Origin: Azotobacter chroococcum
GTDB taxonomy: Bacteria > Pseudomonadota > Gammaproteobacteria > Pseudomonadales > Pseudomonadaceae
NCBI RefSeq assembly: GCF_004339665.1
Contig: NZ_SMMU01000020.1
Span: 1-64,000, forward strand
Direction: 5' to 3'
DNA length: 64,000 bases
The notes beneath the pieces were generated by a model. That model saw only the letters and a program-made list of their open reading frames with translations. It did not search any database and was not told where the DNA came from. Each line of letters starts with the position of its first letter. Positions within the stretch are counted from its first letter, which is position 1. Of the stretch, positions 8,750 to 16,908 are shown in pieces. A program made the position numbers and the translations under genes.

Positions 8750-9637
8750 TCACCCCTCCTGCAGCAGAAAGGCAGCCACCCGTTCGGCACTCTCCTCGGG
8801 CCGCTCCTGCATGAAGCAGTGCCCGCCCGGCAGTGTACGGGCGGAGACGTGGGAACTCATGGCGCACCAGCGCGCCGTCGAGCGAGCGATGAAGGGGAAG
8901 CTGTACTGGCCGTTGAGCAGCAGGGTCGGCGTGCGCACCCCGGCCAGCGCCGACCAGAGGCGCCGCGGGCAGGAGTTGAAGATCTCGACTTCACGACTGG
9001 GCGGGCATTTTAGTTCGATGCCGCCGTCCGCCGCCTCCTTCAGGGCGTGCCGGACGTAGGCACGCAGCGCCGCATCGCTCCAGCCTCTGAAGACGCCACG
9101 CCCGTGCAGGCAGGCGTAGGCGCTGGCCCGATCCGGCCAGTGCCGGCGGCGCGTCGCCGACTGGCGTGCCAGGGTGTTGAAACGCTGCAGCCCGAAGAAC
9201 TCGGCAAAACCCAGCATGCCGATCATCGCCCGGCCGAACAGCACCGGATCGAGCAGCACCGCGCGCTGAAACAGCGCCGGCTCGCCGGCCAGGATCAGAC
9301 AGCTCAGCACCCCGCCGAAGCTGTGCCCGCAGGCGTGGCGCGGCACCTGGCCAAAACGCCCGAAGCCGGCCTGGAAGGCCTCCAGCGCCAGCTCGGCGGT
9401 ACGGTTCCAGCCCAGGAAGCGGCCGCCGTGGTCGCTGTCGCCATGCCCCTGGACATCGCACAGCCAGAGGTCGAAGTCCGCAGCCAGCGCGCGCAGCAGC
9501 GGCTCGTAGGTCCTGCCGCAGAAACCGTTGCCATGCAGGAAGTGCAGCAGCGGCCTGCCGCTCGGCGCAGTGTGCCAGCCGCGCAGGGTGAAGCCGGCCG
9601 AAGTGGCGTGGGACCAGGGATGCAGGATCATGCGCAC
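8750..9637 (-). CDS. alpha/beta-hydrolase fold protein
   Basis: A 295-residue hydrolase. HGNGFCGRTYEPLL near residue 35 gives the oxyanion-hole strand. The nucleophile elbow GHSFGG is near residue 104, and a C-terminal His occurs in PGGHCFMQE near residue 273. These form a complete Ser-Asp-His arrangement, so it is probably an active esterase or lipase-like enzyme; substrate unknown. Two ATGs (9637 and 9631) could start it. It is convergent with the DUF3301 gene. Confidence 0.75.
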   Translation of the reverse strand: MRMILHPWSHATSAGFTLRGWHTAPSGRPLLHFLHGNGFCGRTYEPLLRALAADFDLWLCDVQGHGDSDHGGRFLGWNRTAELALEAFQAGFGRFGQVPRHACGHSFGGVLSCLILAGEPALFQRAVLLDPVLFGRAMIGMLGFAEFFGLQRFNTLARQSATRRRHWPDRASAYACLHGRGVFRGWSDAALRAYVRHALKEAADGGIELKCPPSREVEIFNSCPRRLWSALAGVRTPTLLLNGQYSFPFIARSTARWCAMSSHVSARTLPGGHCFMQERPEESAERVAAFLLQEG

Positions 9638-9712
9638 CCTCCATGGGCGAAGAAGGACGGCCAGTGTAGCCGCCCAGTCCGGCGCGCGGCCACGCGCCGG
9701 CGGCCAGGAGAC

Positions 9713-10687
9713 TCAGCCGGGCAGGCGACAGGCTGCCATTCCGGCCTTGAGCACGGCCTCGTCCTGGGCCTCGGCGAAGATCAGTTCAAGCCGCGAATCC
9801 CGGCGCCACTCGCTGGACTGCCAGTGGACCGGCTCGCCGTTCAGCGTGTTGCCGGACAGCCAGCCGGCCTCGCTGTGCAGGATCAGCTTGGCGCGCCGCC
9901 AGGGCAGCCCGGCCAGCCAGCGCTGGACACGCGAGCGCTCGAAACGCTGGCTGGCATGCCAGCGCCAGCCGATGCTCCAGCCCCCGGCCAAGGTCTGGCT
10001 GGCACAGACCGGACGGTCCGGATCGAGCCAGAGCTCCGCCAGGGCCGCTGCCGCAGCCGGCAGCTCAGCAGCCGATAGCCCGGCGCCTGGCGCGGCGACC
10101 AGCCCCGGCAGCAGCGCCAGCGGCAATGCGCCCAGGCAGGTCCAGTACAGCGGATGCGGCGGCAGTCGCTCGGCCAATTGCGCACGGGCCGGCCCGTCCA
10201 GCGACTCCGCCTTGTTCAGCACCAGCAGCCCGGCCAGCGCCAGCGCCAGCGCCTCCGCCTGGCTCGGCGGCAATGCCTCGCCGGCGGCCAGCGCAGCGGC
10301 ATCCAGCACCAGCACGACAGGCTGCAGCGCCAGCACCCCGGCCCAGGGCGGCGCGCCGAGCTGGCGCCACAGCGCGGCCGGATGACCGAGTCCGGAAGGC
10401 TCGATCAGCAGGCGGTCGGGCCGGGCCTTGCGCAGCAGGCGCGTCAGGCCGACCTGGAAGGGCGCACCATTGACGCAGCACAGGCAGCCGCCGGCGACTT
10501 CGGCGAAGGCGATGCCGTCCGCGCCGGTGTCCAGCAGGGCGGCATCCAGGCCGATCTGGCCGAATTCGTTGACCAGCACCGCCCAGCGCTCGGCCGCCGG
10601 CTTCTGCGCCAGCAACTGGCGGATCAGGCTGGTCTTGCCCGCGCCGAGAGGACCGGCGATCAGGTGGGTGGGAATGTTCTTCAGCAT
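9713..10687 (-). CDS. CobW/G3E-family GTPase (metal chaperone)
   Basis: A 324-residue G3E GTPase. The P-loop GPLGAGKTS begins near residue 12 and the metal-binding GGCLCC motif lies near residue 67. The C-terminal third has the CobW_C pattern. Family members insert or deliver zinc, cobalt or other metals to client proteins using GTP. I start it at the ATG at 10687, directly before the P-loop strand; the longer open frame upstream is non-coding in character. The client metal and protein are unknown. It lies before the nif cluster but has no nif-type promoter. Confidence 0.8.
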   Translation of the reverse strand: MLKNIPTHLIAGPLGAGKTSLIRQLLAQKPAAERWAVLVNEFGQIGLDAALLDTGADGIAFAEVAGGCLCCVNGAPFQVGLTRLLRKARPDRLLIEPSGLGHPAALWRQLGAPPWAGVLALQPVVLVLDAAALAAGEALPPSQAEALALALAGLLVLNKAESLDGPARAQLAERLPPHPLYWTCLGALPLALLPGLVAAPGAGLSAAELPAAAAALAELWLDPDRPVCASQTLAGGWSIGWRWHASQRFERSRVQRWLAGLPWRRAKLILHSEAGWLSGNTLNGEPVHWQSSEWRRDSRLELIFAEAQDEAVLKAGMAACRLPG

Positions 10688-10805
10688 CCGTGCATGGTGG
10701 GGCTTTTTGCACGGAGCGGGAAGCCCGTCGCGGCGAAGCCGCCCGATGGCGGCGGCGGGCGAACGCGGCGTGCTAGAGTCGCGCGCCCGTACCGGAGGAA
10801 TCCCC

Positions 10806-11159
10806 ATGCGCCCGCTCCTGCTGCTCCTGTCGCTCGCCCTGTCCGGCCAGGCCCTGGCCGATGCCTGCACGGTGCACAGCCGTGGCGAGCGGGTCGAGGT
10901 GCGGATCTGCCAGGAAAACCGCAGCATTCCGGCCAAGCTGTTTCGCGAAGGCTTCTGCCAGCCGCAACTGGCCGGCCAGCAGGTCGAGGTGAGCTTCGCC
11001 GAGCACTGTCCGCAGGATAGCTTCGGCGTCTGCCGCGAGGCCCGAGTCGAGGGCACGCCCTATCGTCAGGATATCCACTACTACGGCGTCGCCAGCGATG
11101 CCCGTTACCTGAAACCCGCCTGCGAAGACCAGAGTGGCGGCCGCTGGATCACGCCCTGA
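10806..11159 (+). CDS. small exported cysteine-containing protein
   Basis: A 117-residue protein with a clear signal peptide (MRPLLLLLSLALSGQALA). The mature part has six Cys and could hold disulfides in the periplasm. An 'GGAGGAA' sequence lies 7-13 bp before the ATG. I do not recognise a family. It is followed within 20 bp by the remnant at 11176-11316. Confidence 0.65.
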   Translation: MRPLLLLLSLALSGQALADACTVHSRGERVEVRICQENRSIPAKLFREGFCQPQLAGQQVEVSFAEHCPQDSFGVCREARVEGTPYRQDIHYYGVASDARYLKPACEDQSGGRWITP

Positions 11160-11175
11160 CGCTCGGCGCCGCACG

Positions 11176-11316
11176 GTGAAGACCGTACGCTCCCCCCACC
11201 GCCGTTTCGTGGTCGGCGATCAGCTCGAAATCCGCGGCAATCGCCTGCACCTCAAGGCGAGCGACAACTCCGCCACCCTGGCCGACGCCAACGCCAGCGT
11301 GCGCTCCCTGCGCTGA
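11176..11316 (+). pseudogene. C-terminal remnant of a paralogue of the glycine-zipper protein at 11801
   Basis: The frame encodes about 46 residues matching the end of the 11801-12181 protein: both have RSP-x5-VVG-x5-RGNRL followed by TLADA near the stop. No signal peptide or glycine zipper precedes it, and the frame upstream runs into the end of the 10806 gene. The simplest reading is a decayed duplicate that kept only its C-terminus. Translation from a local GTG cannot be excluded. Confidence 0.55.
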
Positions 11317-11609
11317 GGGCGGCTGCGGCCCGGAACCTCCGACCGGGCCGCGATACTGCCGGCCAGGCTGAACGCAGGAGTCCGGAGGCAACATGACAGT
11401 TCCGCGCGCCCTCCTCCCTTGCCTTGCCCGGCCCCTCGCATCCGCGCCAAGCGCTTCCGCTCCGAAAACCAGCTGCGCCACATCCTCCTGCGCGAACTTC
11501 CGCCTCGTACTTCCCATTCACGGCAACACGACGCAAAAGCCTGACCGGCCAACGCGGCCCTGCCGAAACCATCCACAGGCGCCAAAAGCACAGAATTGCG
11601 CAGTCTTTC
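11317..11609. other. intergenic stretch without recognised gene
   Basis: Non-coding in appearance. An open frame from 11393 has no family resemblance and no convincing ribosome-binding site. Regulatory sites begin at its right end. Confidence 0.5.
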
Positions 11610-11623
11610 TTGATCCAGATCAC
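11610..11623. promoter_or_regulatory. possible Anr/FNR box
   Basis: TTGATCCAGATCAC matches the Anr/FNR consensus TTGAT-N4-ATCAA with one mismatch at the last position. It lies 178 bp before the start of the glycine-zipper gene, just upstream of two NifA-type sites. No sigma-70 promoter was identified at the right distance, so its role is uncertain. Confidence 0.35.
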
Positions 11624-11639
11624 TGAATGCGTGGATTTT

Positions 11640-11655
11640 TGTGCGAAACCAGACA
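11640..11655. promoter_or_regulatory. NifA-type upstream activator site (TGT-N10-ACA)
   Basis: Exact TGT-N10-ACA, the NifA binding consensus. It is centred about 117 bp before the predicted start of transcription of the glycine-zipper gene, and a second exact copy follows at 11662. Confidence 0.65.
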
Positions 11656-11661
11656 AATCCT

Positions 11662-11677
11662 TGTCGCCATTGCCACA
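11662..11677. promoter_or_regulatory. NifA-type upstream activator site (TGT-N10-ACA)
   Basis: Exact TGT-N10-ACA centred about 95 bp before the predicted transcription start. It is spaced 22 bp (two helical turns) from the site at 11640, as expected if two NifA dimers bind the same face of the DNA. Confidence 0.65.
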
Positions 11678-11708
11678 CTTTGTCGCTCATGGCAGCAGCC
11701 TGTTTTAT

Positions 11709-11721
11709 TAAGTAATTGATT
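11709..11721. promoter_or_regulatory. IHF consensus site
   Basis: TAAGTAATTGATT fits the IHF consensus YAANNNNTTGATW exactly, in an AT-rich tract between the NifA sites and the -24 element. This is the position used by IHF to bend DNA at sigma-54 promoters. Confidence 0.6.
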
Positions 11722-11738
11722 TTTAAAGATTAATTATC

Positions 11739-11754
11739 TGGCACAGTTTGTGGA
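11739..11754 (+). promoter_or_regulatory. sigma-54-like promoter with off-consensus -12
   Basis: TGGCAC at 11739-11744 is a perfect -24 half. Ten bases after the GG the sequence reads GG instead of the invariant GC of the -12. Despite that, the neighbouring NifA and IHF sites give the full nif promoter layout. Predicted transcription start is about 11765, leaving a 36-nt leader. Confidence 0.45.
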
Positions 11755-11800
11755 TATCCAAAGATCAAAGGCTGATGCAACCTTCTTCGGAGGACCCGTC

Positions 11801-12181
11801 ATGAAAAAGCTCGGCACCCTGGCTCTGACCCTCACCCTGCTGGCTGCAGGCGGTGCGCATGCCGCCGAGGTCCTTGAGGAAACCAAGGACCAGACCTCCG
11901 GCAAGTCGGTCGGCGGCATGAGCGGCATGATGGTCGGTGCCATCGGCGGTCCGATCGGCATGCTGGTCGGCGCCGGCATCGGTGCGCTGTTCGGCGGCGA
12001 AGCCCAGGATGCCGCCGGCCTCAGCGAACGGGCCTACAAGGTCCGCACCGCCGACGGCGAGGAGAAGGTGCTGCGCTCTCCGAACAACGAACTGGTTGTC
12101 GGCGAACAGGTCGAAACTCGCGGCAACCGCCTGTATCGCGAAGCCAACACCCTGGCCGATGCCCGCGACAGCTATCGCTGA
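11801..12181 (+). CDS. exported glycine-zipper protein, probably under NifA control
   Basis: A 126-residue protein with a signal peptide (MKKLGTLALTLTLLAAGGAHA). The glycine-zipper segment lies at about residues 45-70 (GGMSGMMVGAIGG...GAGIGALFGG). The soluble C-terminus has RSP-x5-VVG-x5-RGNRL. Glycine zippers typically insert in, or associate with, the outer membrane (SlyB/Rcp-like proteins). CGGAGGA stands 8 bp before the ATG. The gene is preceded by two NifA sites, an IHF site and a TGGCAC -24 element. It lies next to nifF on the opposite strand with its 3' end facing nifF's 3' end. Function unknown; a role during nitrogen fixation is inferred from promoter architecture only. Confidence 0.7.
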   Translation: MKKLGTLALTLTLLAAGGAHAAEVLEETKDQTSGKSVGGMSGMMVGAIGGPIGMLVGAGIGALFGGEAQDAAGLSERAYKVRTADGEEKVLRSPNNELVVGEQVETRGNRLYREANTLADARDSYR

Positions 12182-12489
12182 GTTCGCGTTCGCAACCCTT
12201 TAAGTCGTCGGGTCTGACCGTCCTCCCATCCGGGCAGGCCTGACGCATTTCTACCGCCTGGCCTCGCTCTCTCCGAGGGACGAGGCATCCCGGTAGGCAA
12301 CGAGTCTGCCCGGCAGGCGCGACTGTACGGGTCATGCGCTCGTACGGCGCTGATGTCACGATCAACCAAGAGACGGCAAGACAAGTCGCAAGAGCAGATA
12401 TCCGGCCAAAGCAGCCGGTCGCCTTGCGGCGAGACAGCACGCGCCGAACGGCGCATACAGCAGGGAAGAAAAAGGAAATAGCCGGTCAG
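12182..12489. other. 308-bp intergenic stretch between convergent genes
   Basis: No gene, RNA or long repeat recognised. It separates the 3' ends of the glycine-zipper gene and nifF and ends in the nifF terminator hairpin. Confidence 0.5.
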
Positions 12490-12518
12490 CCGGCCATGCA
12501 GCAAAGCTGCATGGCCGG
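12490..12518 (-). terminator. nifF terminator
   Basis: Perfect 13-bp inverted repeat with an AAA loop immediately after the nifF stop. On the nifF transcript it is followed by a pyrimidine-rich, T-rich tract (TATTTCCTTTTTCTT). It is an intrinsic terminator candidate for nifF and could also stop transcription from the other side. Confidence 0.75.
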
Positions 12519-12526
12519 ATCGGCCC

Positions 12527-13072
<546 letters not shown>

Positions 13073-13154
13073 TTAACCTCTGGCTGCGTGCATGAGATTC
13101 GTGGTCGGGGGCGCCAGTCTCCGGGCTTGCAGACCTGGCTGGCCGGTGATTGGT

Positions 13155-13170
13155 AGCAAGAAGCAGACCA
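13155..13170 (-). promoter_or_regulatory. sigma-54 promoter of nifF
   Basis: On the minus strand the sequence reads TGGTCTGCTTCTTGCT, with GG and GC separated by exactly 10 bases and a good TTGCT -12. Predicted transcription start is about 13144, giving a leader of about 75 nt. Confidence 0.7.
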
Positions 13171-13195
13171 CTCACCGAAACCCGAACACATTTAC

Positions 13196-13208
13196 CAACT
13201 TATTGATT
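13196..13208. promoter_or_regulatory. IHF consensus site, nifF promoter
   Basis: CAACTTATTGATT matches YAANNNNTTGATW exactly and lies between the nifF -24 element and its NifA site. Confidence 0.65.
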
Positions 13209-13282
13209 TACAAGCATTTTTTCTGACTGCAAAAAAACCTGTCGCAAATGCGACGCTAAGAGGGCGGCAGGCAGGCAGGCCT

Positions 13283-13298
13283 TGTCGTTTTTACAACA
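13283..13298. promoter_or_regulatory. NifA upstream activator site, nifF
   Basis: Exact TGT-N10-ACA centred about 146 bp before the predicted nifF transcription start. An imperfect copy (TGT-N10-ACG) lies at 13240-13255. Confidence 0.7.
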
Positions 13299-13313
13299 GC
13301 TCTTTACAACACC

Positions 13314-14636
13314 TCAAAGATCGGCCGACAACACGGATTTTTCCTCCACCGCCACGGGCGAACCGGGCTGGACCCGCTCGCTGCCGTCCTCGGCCTGCCG
13401 GGTCAGGACCTGCAGCGAACTGCTGCCATCCTCGCGCTCGACCAGATCCAGGGTGCAGACCCGCAGCAGCGGCTGCGAGGGCATGTTGAACATGGTCTGC
13501 TGCAGGGACGCCTCCAGCACCGCACGCAGGCCGCGGGCACCGGTCTTGCGGGCCAGCGCCTGGTCGGCGATGTGGCTGAGGGCCGCATCGGTGATCACCA
13601 GCTCGACGCCCTGATAGGCGAACAGCTGCTTGTACTGCCTGACCAGTGCGTTGCGCGGTTCGGTGAGGATGCGCAGCAGGGTGGCGTGGTCGAGTTCCTG
13701 GAGGAAGGTGATGATCGGGAAGCGGCCGATGAACTCGGGAATCAGGCCGAACTCGTGCAGGTCATCCGGCAGCAGCGAGGCCATCAGCTCGTTGATCGAT
13801 GGGGCTTCCCGGCGCGGCTGGGCATGGAAGCCGATGCCGGTGTTCTTCGGCTGGATGCGGCTGGAGACCAGCGCTTCCAGGCCGGGGAAGGCGCCGCCGG
13901 CGATGAACAGGATGTTGCGGGTATCCACCACCTGCTCTTCGCTGTGCTCGTTGCGCCGCCCAGACTTGCTGATGCGCACCTCGGCGCCTTCGACCATCTT
14001 CAGCAGGGCCTGCTGCACGCCTTCGCCGGAGATGTCGCGCACCGCCGTGCCGCCACCGCTGCGCTTGGCCAGCTTGTCCACCTCGTCGAGGTAGACGATG
14101 CCCCACTGCGCCTGCTGCACGTCGCCACCGGCCGCATCGAGCAGGCGGGTGATGATGCTGTCGACGTCATCGCCGACATAGCCGGCCTGGGTCAGGGTGG
14201 TAGCGTCGGCCATCGCGAAGGGAACCCCGAGGATGCGCGCCAGGGTGCGCACCAGCAGGGTCTTGCCGGTACCCGAGGGGCCGGCCATGAGGATGTTGGA
14301 CTTCTCCAGCTCGACTTCTTCGCCGAGCTGGCAGACCGGCTCGCGGTCGCAGTTGAGCAGCCGCAGGTAATGGTTGTAGACCGCGACCGCCAGGGTTTCC
14401 TTGGCCGCTTCCTGGCCGATCACCGATTCGTCCAGGTGCTTCTTGTATTCCGCGGGGGTGCGCAACTGCGGCGCCAGCTGCTGGTTCTTGCGCCGCTGTC
14501 CCCAGCTGCTGACCACCTGATGGGCCAGCTTGACGCAGGCTTCGCAGATCCGCCCGTCATTGCCGGCGATCAGCGGGACGGTCGGGCTCTTTTCCGCACC
14601 GCAGAACGAGCAGCAGGGTTTGTCCGTTTTATCCAT
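13314..14636 (-). CDS. clpX: ClpX-type AAA+ unfoldase, nif-cluster copy
   Basis: A 440-residue ClpX, the substrate-recognising ATPase of the ClpXP protease. The N-terminal zinc-binding domain has CSFCG (residues 9-13) and CEAC (33-36). Walker A is GPSGTGKT near 118, Walker B VYLDEVDK near 183, and sensor and C-terminal AAA+ segments are complete. Its 5' end overlaps nifM by 8 bp, so it belongs to the iscA-nifU operon. Azotobacter is known to carry this second clpX in the nif cluster in addition to the housekeeping clpPX-lon copy. A role in turnover of nif proteins is likely but inferred here. Confidence 0.93.
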   Translation of the reverse strand: MDKTDKPCCSFCGAEKSPTVPLIAGNDGRICEACVKLAHQVVSSWGQRRKNQQLAPQLRTPAEYKKHLDESVIGQEAAKETLAVAVYNHYLRLLNCDREPVCQLGEEVELEKSNILMAGPSGTGKTLLVRTLARILGVPFAMADATTLTQAGYVGDDVDSIITRLLDAAGGDVQQAQWGIVYLDEVDKLAKRSGGGTAVRDISGEGVQQALLKMVEGAEVRISKSGRRNEHSEEQVVDTRNILFIAGGAFPGLEALVSSRIQPKNTGIGFHAQPRREAPSINELMASLLPDDLHEFGLIPEFIGRFPIITFLQELDHATLLRILTEPRNALVRQYKQLFAYQGVELVITDAALSHIADQALARKTGARGLRAVLEASLQQTMFNMPSQPLLRVCTLDLVEREDGSSSLQVLTRQAEDGSERVQPGSPVAVEEKSVLSADL

Positions 14637-15510
14637 GGGCGAGGTTCTCCAAAGTGGCGTTTTGTTGGAGCAGGCTTTCCAGCCATTTGCGCTGATACGC
14701 CTTGCGCTGCCGGAGCTGAAGCCTGTCGCGCAGACGCGGCAGGATTTCCTCGAGGGTGAGCTGTCGGGCGGGGCTCACGCTTTCGCAGAACAGCACGTGA
14801 AAACCGATCGGCGACTCCAGCACGGGACTCAGTTCCCCCTGTGCCATCTGGAACAGGCAGGCGTCCAGTTCAGGATAGAGCGTCCCCGGAACCACCTCGC
14901 CAAGCAACCCGCCCTGCATCGCGGTGGGGCATTCGGAATGCTTCGTCGCCTGTTCCGCGAAGCGCTCCGGCTTGCCGCGCAGCCGCTTGAGGATCGCCTC
15001 GATGCGCGTCCGGGCGGCCTCGCGGGTGTTTTCCGGGAAGTCCTCGTTGATGGTGACCAGGATGTGCCGGGCCTTGTGCCGGGCAGGCACCTTGAACTGC
15101 TCGGCATGGTTGAAGTAGTAGAGGCTCACGTCGGTATCGCTGATCTCCGGCAGGCCGGCGCAGATGCAGTCGAGCACAGCCTGGACCTTGAGCTCCCGGG
15201 CCAGCATGGCGCGCATGCCGACGGCCTCCAGGCCCTGAGCGTCGAGGGCCTGCTGCAGTGCCTCGGCCGACTCGTAGCGATTGGCGATCTGCGTCCAGGC
15301 CTCTTCGACCTGGGACGCCGGAATCACCACGCCGGCCGCATCCGGGCAACGCAGCACGGCATCCTCGATGTGCTTCTGCCGGCCGATGATGCGCTCGGCC
15401 TGCTGGAGCTGCTCCTCGCTGAGCTCACCGGGCGCGCAGCCGAACCGCTCGTGGGCGATCTTCAGCAGGTAGTAACGGCTGTCGCCGTCGCCGGGATGCT
15501 CAAAGCTCAT
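14629..15510 (-). CDS. nifM: NifM, peptidyl-prolyl isomerase for Fe-protein maturation
   Basis: A 293-residue protein needed for stable, active NifH (and NifV/CysE1-type clients in Azotobacter). The N-terminal half is a helical domain. The C-terminal half is a parvulin (PpiC) domain with ARHILVTINEDF near residue 140, QGGLLGEV near residue 206 and GFHVLFCE near residue 245. It overlaps nifZ by 11 bp and clpX by 8 bp. Length is as in A. vinelandii. Confidence 0.95.
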   Translation of the reverse strand: MSFEHPGDGDSRYYLLKIAHERFGCAPGELSEEQLQQAERIIGRQKHIEDAVLRCPDAAGVVIPASQVEEAWTQIANRYESAEALQQALDAQGLEAVGMRAMLARELKVQAVLDCICAGLPEISDTDVSLYYFNHAEQFKVPARHKARHILVTINEDFPENTREAARTRIEAILKRLRGKPERFAEQATKHSECPTAMQGGLLGEVVPGTLYPELDACLFQMAQGELSPVLESPIGFHVLFCESVSPARQLTLEEILPRLRDRLQLRQRKAYQRKWLESLLQQNATLENLAHG

Positions 15511-15976
15511 CGAGCACCTCCATCGCCGCCTCGGTCTCGGCCATCACCAGACTCTGCTCGGGCACCTGCAGCACCAGCCCGTCGCCGAAATGCACGTGGT
15601 ACTGGATACCAAGCTCGGACTCATCGCGCAGCACCTTCATGATGCTGCCGAGCTGGCCCCGCGTCACCAGCACCTGGCCGCGCACGGCGAGGCTGCGGGT
15701 GGCGATCACGTTGTCGCGGAACTCGAACAGGTTGGGAATCCAGGGGGCCGAGGCGAGGATCAGCTCCTCCTCACGGCAACCGACGGTGCGCCCCTCGTTG
15801 AGAAAATGCACGCGATAGATCAGCTGGTCCTGCAGGTAGGTGCCGACGTCGTACACGCAGCCCACCGCACCGCGGCGAATGAGCAGAGCGCCGGTATCCA
15901 TGCCCGGATAGGTGCCGTCGTTACGCACGTTGCGGATCAGGCGTACCTCATCACCATATTCAAACTGCGGCAGCAT
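15500..15976 (-). CDS. nifZ: NifZ, nitrogenase MoFe-protein maturation factor
   Basis: A 158-residue protein. It has two repeats of the NifZ domain, each a small beta barrel (EYGDEVRLIRNVRNDGTYPG near the start and VIATRSLAVRGQVLVTRGQLG in the second half). NifZ helps form the second P-cluster of the NifDK tetramer. Its ATG lies 20 bp after the nifW stop, and its end overlaps nifM. Confidence 0.94.
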   Translation of the reverse strand: MLPQFEYGDEVRLIRNVRNDGTYPGMDTGALLIRRGAVGCVYDVGTYLQDQLIYRVHFLNEGRTVGCREEELILASAPWIPNLFEFRDNVIATRSLAVRGQVLVTRGQLGSIMKVLRDESELGIQYHVHFGDGLVLQVPEQSLVMAETEAAMEVLDEL

Positions 15977-15996
15977 GGCGCCTCCCCCTTCTGTTC

Positions 15997-16344
15997 TCAG
16001 CTCAACAGCTGGTCGATGGAAACGAAGGTCTTCTGCGGCTCGTGCATGCGGAAGACCTTGAACACCTTCTCGGTCAGGGCATCGGATTCGACGAAGTCCA
16101 GGTAGGCGCGCGCCAGCAGCTGCTGGAACACCGCATAGCGGGCCTGCTCGTCATGCTCGTCCAGATCGCCGGCCTTGGTCAGGTAGTCGTGATAGCGCTG
16201 CATGATGTGCAGGCGGTTGACATGCACGACGTCCTGATCGAAGGGCACGCCGAAAAACTCCAGGAAGTCTTCGGCCGAGACCAGCTCGTCCATGGCCTCG
16301 TCCAGGGTCAGGTCGGAATCCGGGGAAAAGGGTTGCACGGTCAT
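15997..16344 (-). CDS. nifW: NifW, nitrogenase stabilising/protective protein
   Basis: A 115-residue protein with the NifW core: DELVSAEDFLEFFGVPFDQDVVHVNRLHIMQRYHDYL split over residues 15-51. Known to associate with MoFe protein during maturation and oxygen stress. ATGA overlap with the preceding TPR-like gene shows translational coupling. Confidence 0.94.
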   Translation of the reverse strand: MTVQPFSPDSDLTLDEAMDELVSAEDFLEFFGVPFDQDVVHVNRLHIMQRYHDYLTKAGDLDEHDEQARYAVFQQLLARAYLDFVESDALTEKVFKVFRMHEPQKTFVSIDQLLS

Positions 16345-16886
16345 GGTCGTATCTCCGCGTTGGCCGCAGTGGGGAAAATCAGGATTTCAGCGCTGTGCTC
16401 GGCCAGCACGTCCAACAGCAGCCTGGCACCCAGGCGGTTGTCCGTGTCCAGCTCGACGACCTTGACGAGCATGGCCTTGCCCTGCTCGAACCGGCCCAGA
16501 CGCAGGCTCAGATAGCCGGCGCCCTTGAGCGCCAGCAGGTAGAAACGCAGGAGACCGATGCCCCGCTCGGCCGCCACGGCAAGGTGGTCGGCATCGATCT
16601 CGCTCCAGCTCGCGGGCAGCAGCAGCCGGGGGCCGACCACCTCCAGCGCCCGCCGGGCGATCTGCAGGGCATCCCCATAGCGGTGCTGGTAATAATAGAA
16701 GCGGTACAGGCCGACCAGCACCGTCAGGTCGTCCGGGGCGAGGGCCTGCGCCTCGAGCAGCGGCTGCTCGGCGGTGCCCTCGGCGTACTGCTCGGCGGCC
16801 GCGGCCAGACGGGCCGCCACCTCCGGGGCGAGCAGCTCGTCGAAATACAGATGGGCGCTGTCGAAATCCTGCAGATCCATACTCAA
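16341..16886 (-). CDS. TPR-like nif-associated protein (paralogue of 25941-26441)
   Basis: A 181-residue helical protein of unknown function. The middle region, LVGLYRFYYYQHRYGDALQIARRALE, is a TPR-like hairpin. A later LLRFYLLALKGAGYLSLRLGRFEQGK segment repeats the pattern. The same two blocks occur in the protein at 25941-26441 (HIGLYKFYFVSRRYEEAEAAV...ERLYLFSLKALGVIRLRRAK), so the two are paralogues in different nif operons. It lies 22 bp after cysE1 and overlaps nifW by 4 bp. A scaffold or chaperone role in nitrogenase assembly is a guess. Confidence 0.8.
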   Translation of the reverse strand: MSMDLQDFDSAHLYFDELLAPEVAARLAAAAEQYAEGTAEQPLLEAQALAPDDLTVLVGLYRFYYYQHRYGDALQIARRALEVVGPRLLLPASWSEIDADHLAVAAERGIGLLRFYLLALKGAGYLSLRLGRFEQGKAMLVKVVELDTDNRLGARLLLDVLAEHSAEILIFPTAANAEIRP

Positions 16887-16908
16887 TCGCTCCCCTCGGC
16901 CCTGCCGC

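Noticed and set aside
13240-13255. Second NifA site for nifF.
   Set aside because: The sequence is TGT-N10-ACG, one base off in an invariant half. It may bind weakly but I do not list it as a site.
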